From positions 1-13,766 of the forward strand of contig JBBRDB010000054.1 in assembly GCA_038204345.1 (NCBI GenBank): 13,766 bases of DNA, given 5' to 3'. Shown piece after piece: positions 12,982 to 13,766 of the stretch. This stretch comes from JAHJSA01 sp038204345. GTDB taxonomy: Bacteria > Actinomycetota > Thermoleophilia > RBG-16-64-13. Below the pieces are notes generated by a model. It worked only from the letters and a program-made list of their open reading frames with translations. It searched no databases and had not been told where the DNA came from. Each line of letters opens with the position of its first letter. The first letter of the stretch is position 1. The position numbers and the translations under genes are program-made.

Positions 12982-13128
12982 CATGTGGCTACGCGAGGAT
13001 CTACCGGCTCGTTCGAGATCATGGTCGCCGGGCCAACCTCTCTCATGGTCGCCAAGGCGTTCAAGCTTCAGGAACGAGAAGAGGAAGCCGCCAACCGCCG
13101 AGACCGGCGCAGCGCGCGAGTAGCATAG
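12982..13128 (+). pseudogene. Weak relic resembling a nucleotidyltransferase-like protein segment
   Basis: A frame without its own start reads STGSFEIMVAGPTSLMVAKA then FKLQEREEEA and stops at 13126-13128. VAGP.SL.VAK..K..ER resembles a segment of AbiEii-like or related nucleotidyltransferase-fold hypothetical proteins. No catalytic motif is present. It could equally be random open sequence. The rest of 12831-13179 shows no recognisable gene. Confidence 0.22.
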
Positions 13129-13179
13129 GCACCTCCTCGGTGAGCTTGGAGGCCGTGTCGGCGCCCTGAAGGGCCCGAC

Positions 13180-13311
13180 TCAGGACTCCGCACTCATATG
13201 ACGCCGGGTCACCGCACTCATATGACGCCGGGTCACTTGCCAATCGTCGCGTTGCTCGGCGAGAACGGCTCCCACGAGGTGTATGACGGAAGGACGATCT
13301 GGAAAGATGTT
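13180..13311 (-). pseudogene. C-terminal fragment of an IS256-family (Mutator-type) transposase
   Basis: The reverse strand reads NIFPDRPSVIHLVGAVLAEQ, then RDDWQ, then VTRRHMSA twice, ending ES and TGA (13180-13182). Intact IS256-family transposases end with IFPNEASVIRLVGAVLAEQ.DEW...RRYMS.ES, so this is the last 43 codons. Homology stops abruptly at about 13311; the catalytic DDE domain is absent. The doubled VTRRHMSA comes from a 24-bp tandem duplication. It shows that an insertion sequence once occupied this accessory region. Confidence 0.75.
13188..13235 (+). repeat. Perfect 24-bp tandem duplication
   Basis: Two identical 24-bp units (13188-13211 and 13212-13235), each containing CACTCATATGACGCCGGGTC, lie head to tail. 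The unit is a multiple of three and duplicates eight residues in frame in the transposase remnant on the reverse strand. Confidence 0.95.
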
Positions 13312-13618
13312 CGCGGGCGTCCAACCCGCCGCGACCTCCGGCAAGCAGCCGGCGGAACCCAACGGCAACAAGCCGTTGAACGGGGTCAGCAGCGGTCACA
13401 ACTCGAACAACGACCTCTTCGACATCGGTTACCAGGGCGGGCATTCCGTGTTGGTGAAGGAGTTATCGGGCGGCTCTCTCGTGGGTCACTGACGCTTCAA
13501 ACCATGAAGGAACTTGTGGGCAGAGGTAGGCTGTTCACCACTCAACTGAGCGCATATGACCCAATCGCCGAGCAGACATTGGATGTGTTCAGAACGGAGG
13601 GTGGCCTATCCACAAGAT
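13312..13618. other. No recognisable gene
   Basis: Short open frames exist on both strands, for example 13283-13492 plus, but none has a convincing Shine-Dalgarno plus a recognisable domain. I see no RNA gene or repeat. It is probably degraded sequence between the transposase fragment and the diguanylate cyclase. Confidence 0.5.
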
Positions 13619-13765
13619 CTACAAAGCCGCCGCCGAAGCCCCCATCGGCTCAACGCTGAGAGATCTCGGCTGCCCCACGGAAGGCCACACTGCCACCGCA
13701 TCGCGGCCCGTCCGCTTCGCCGAGTACATGGCATCGTCCGCCCGTTTCACAAGAAGATCGGCCGT
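13619..13765 (-). CDS. GGDEF-domain protein, C-terminal end (5' part outside window)
   Basis: The reverse strand enters from the right edge and reads TADLLVKRADDAMYSAKRTG then RDAVAVWP, with a TAG at 13619-13621. L...AD.AMY.AK..GR..V is the conserved final helix and strand of GGDEF diguanylate cyclase domains, which make c-di-GMP. A 22-residue tail follows. The active-site GGDEF motif and any sensor domain lie beyond the window, so activity cannot be judged. The frame is intact to the edge, so this may be the first functional gene past the decayed zone. Confidence 0.75.
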   Translation of the reverse strand, partial: TADLLVKRADDAMYSAKRTGRDAVAVWPSVGQPRSLSVEPMGASAAAL

Positions 13766-13766
13766 A

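Noticed and set aside
13198..13659. 153-codon plus-strand open frame starting in the 24-bp repeats
   Set aside because: It lies opposite the transposase remnant, has no Shine-Dalgarno or recognisable motif, and is Arg/Gln/Pro-rich like a shadow frame.
13622..13766. Plus-strand reading WPIHKIYKAAAEAPIGSTLR
   Set aside because: It looks protein-like but is antisense to the GGDEF C-terminal motif on the reverse strand, which is a much better match.

Overview
The window is high-GC bacterial DNA. It carries purine-rich Shine-Dalgarno sites, GTG/TTG starts, PASTA-type Ser/Thr kinase signalling and a TPP riboswitch. Together these suggest an actinobacterium (Actinomycetota), probably a lineage outside the classical mycobacteria and streptomycetes. 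That assignment is an inference from gene content only.

Layout. (1) 1-905, minus strand: a PHP-domain phosphoesterase running off the left edge. Two bases upstream ends a small 'DRR-motif' protein gene that carries an in-frame TAG codon. (2) 1068-4192, plus strand: a membrane protein with three PASTA repeats, a strong hairpin, then a PknB-like kinase with one PASTA repeat and a discoidin-like C-terminal domain. (3) 4193-5341: a relic of a HerA/DUF853-type ATPase C-terminus on the minus strand, then a PhnD-like binding protein without a signal peptide. The 3' end of that gene was altered by a 17-bp tandem duplication. (4) 5485-10396, minus strand: a complete thiamine-uptake operon. It has a promoter, TPP riboswitch, intrinsic terminator, thiamine pyrophosphokinase, thiamine-binding lipoprotein, two-domain permease and ATPase. 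Adjacent genes overlap by 1 to 25 nt. (5) 10623-11345, plus strand: a short-chain dehydrogenase. (6) 11483-11786: promoter, tRNA-Ser(GCU), tRNA-Arg(ACG) and terminator.

(7) 11787-13766 is an accessory and decaying zone next to the tRNAs. On the minus strand it holds a single CRISPR-repeat-like unit ending in GATTGAAAC, a possible cas7c-like piece, and a frameshifted cas2 remnant. The cas2 remnant stops exactly where the promoter of a HigB/HigA-type toxin-antitoxin module begins. That module has a perfect palindromic operator inside its promoter and an apparently leaderless GTG-start toxin. Further right are a weak nucleotidyltransferase-like relic, the C-terminus of an IS256-family transposase with a 24-bp in-frame tandem duplication, and at the right edge the C-terminal end of a GGDEF diguanylate cyclase on the minus strand. 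I read this zone as a type I-C-like CRISPR-Cas locus broken up by mobile DNA and a toxin-antitoxin insertion.

The two large systems appear independent. One is cell-envelope sensing through the PASTA protein and kinase, which may bind peptidoglycan or muropeptides. The other is thiamine salvage, shut down by TPP through transcription termination.
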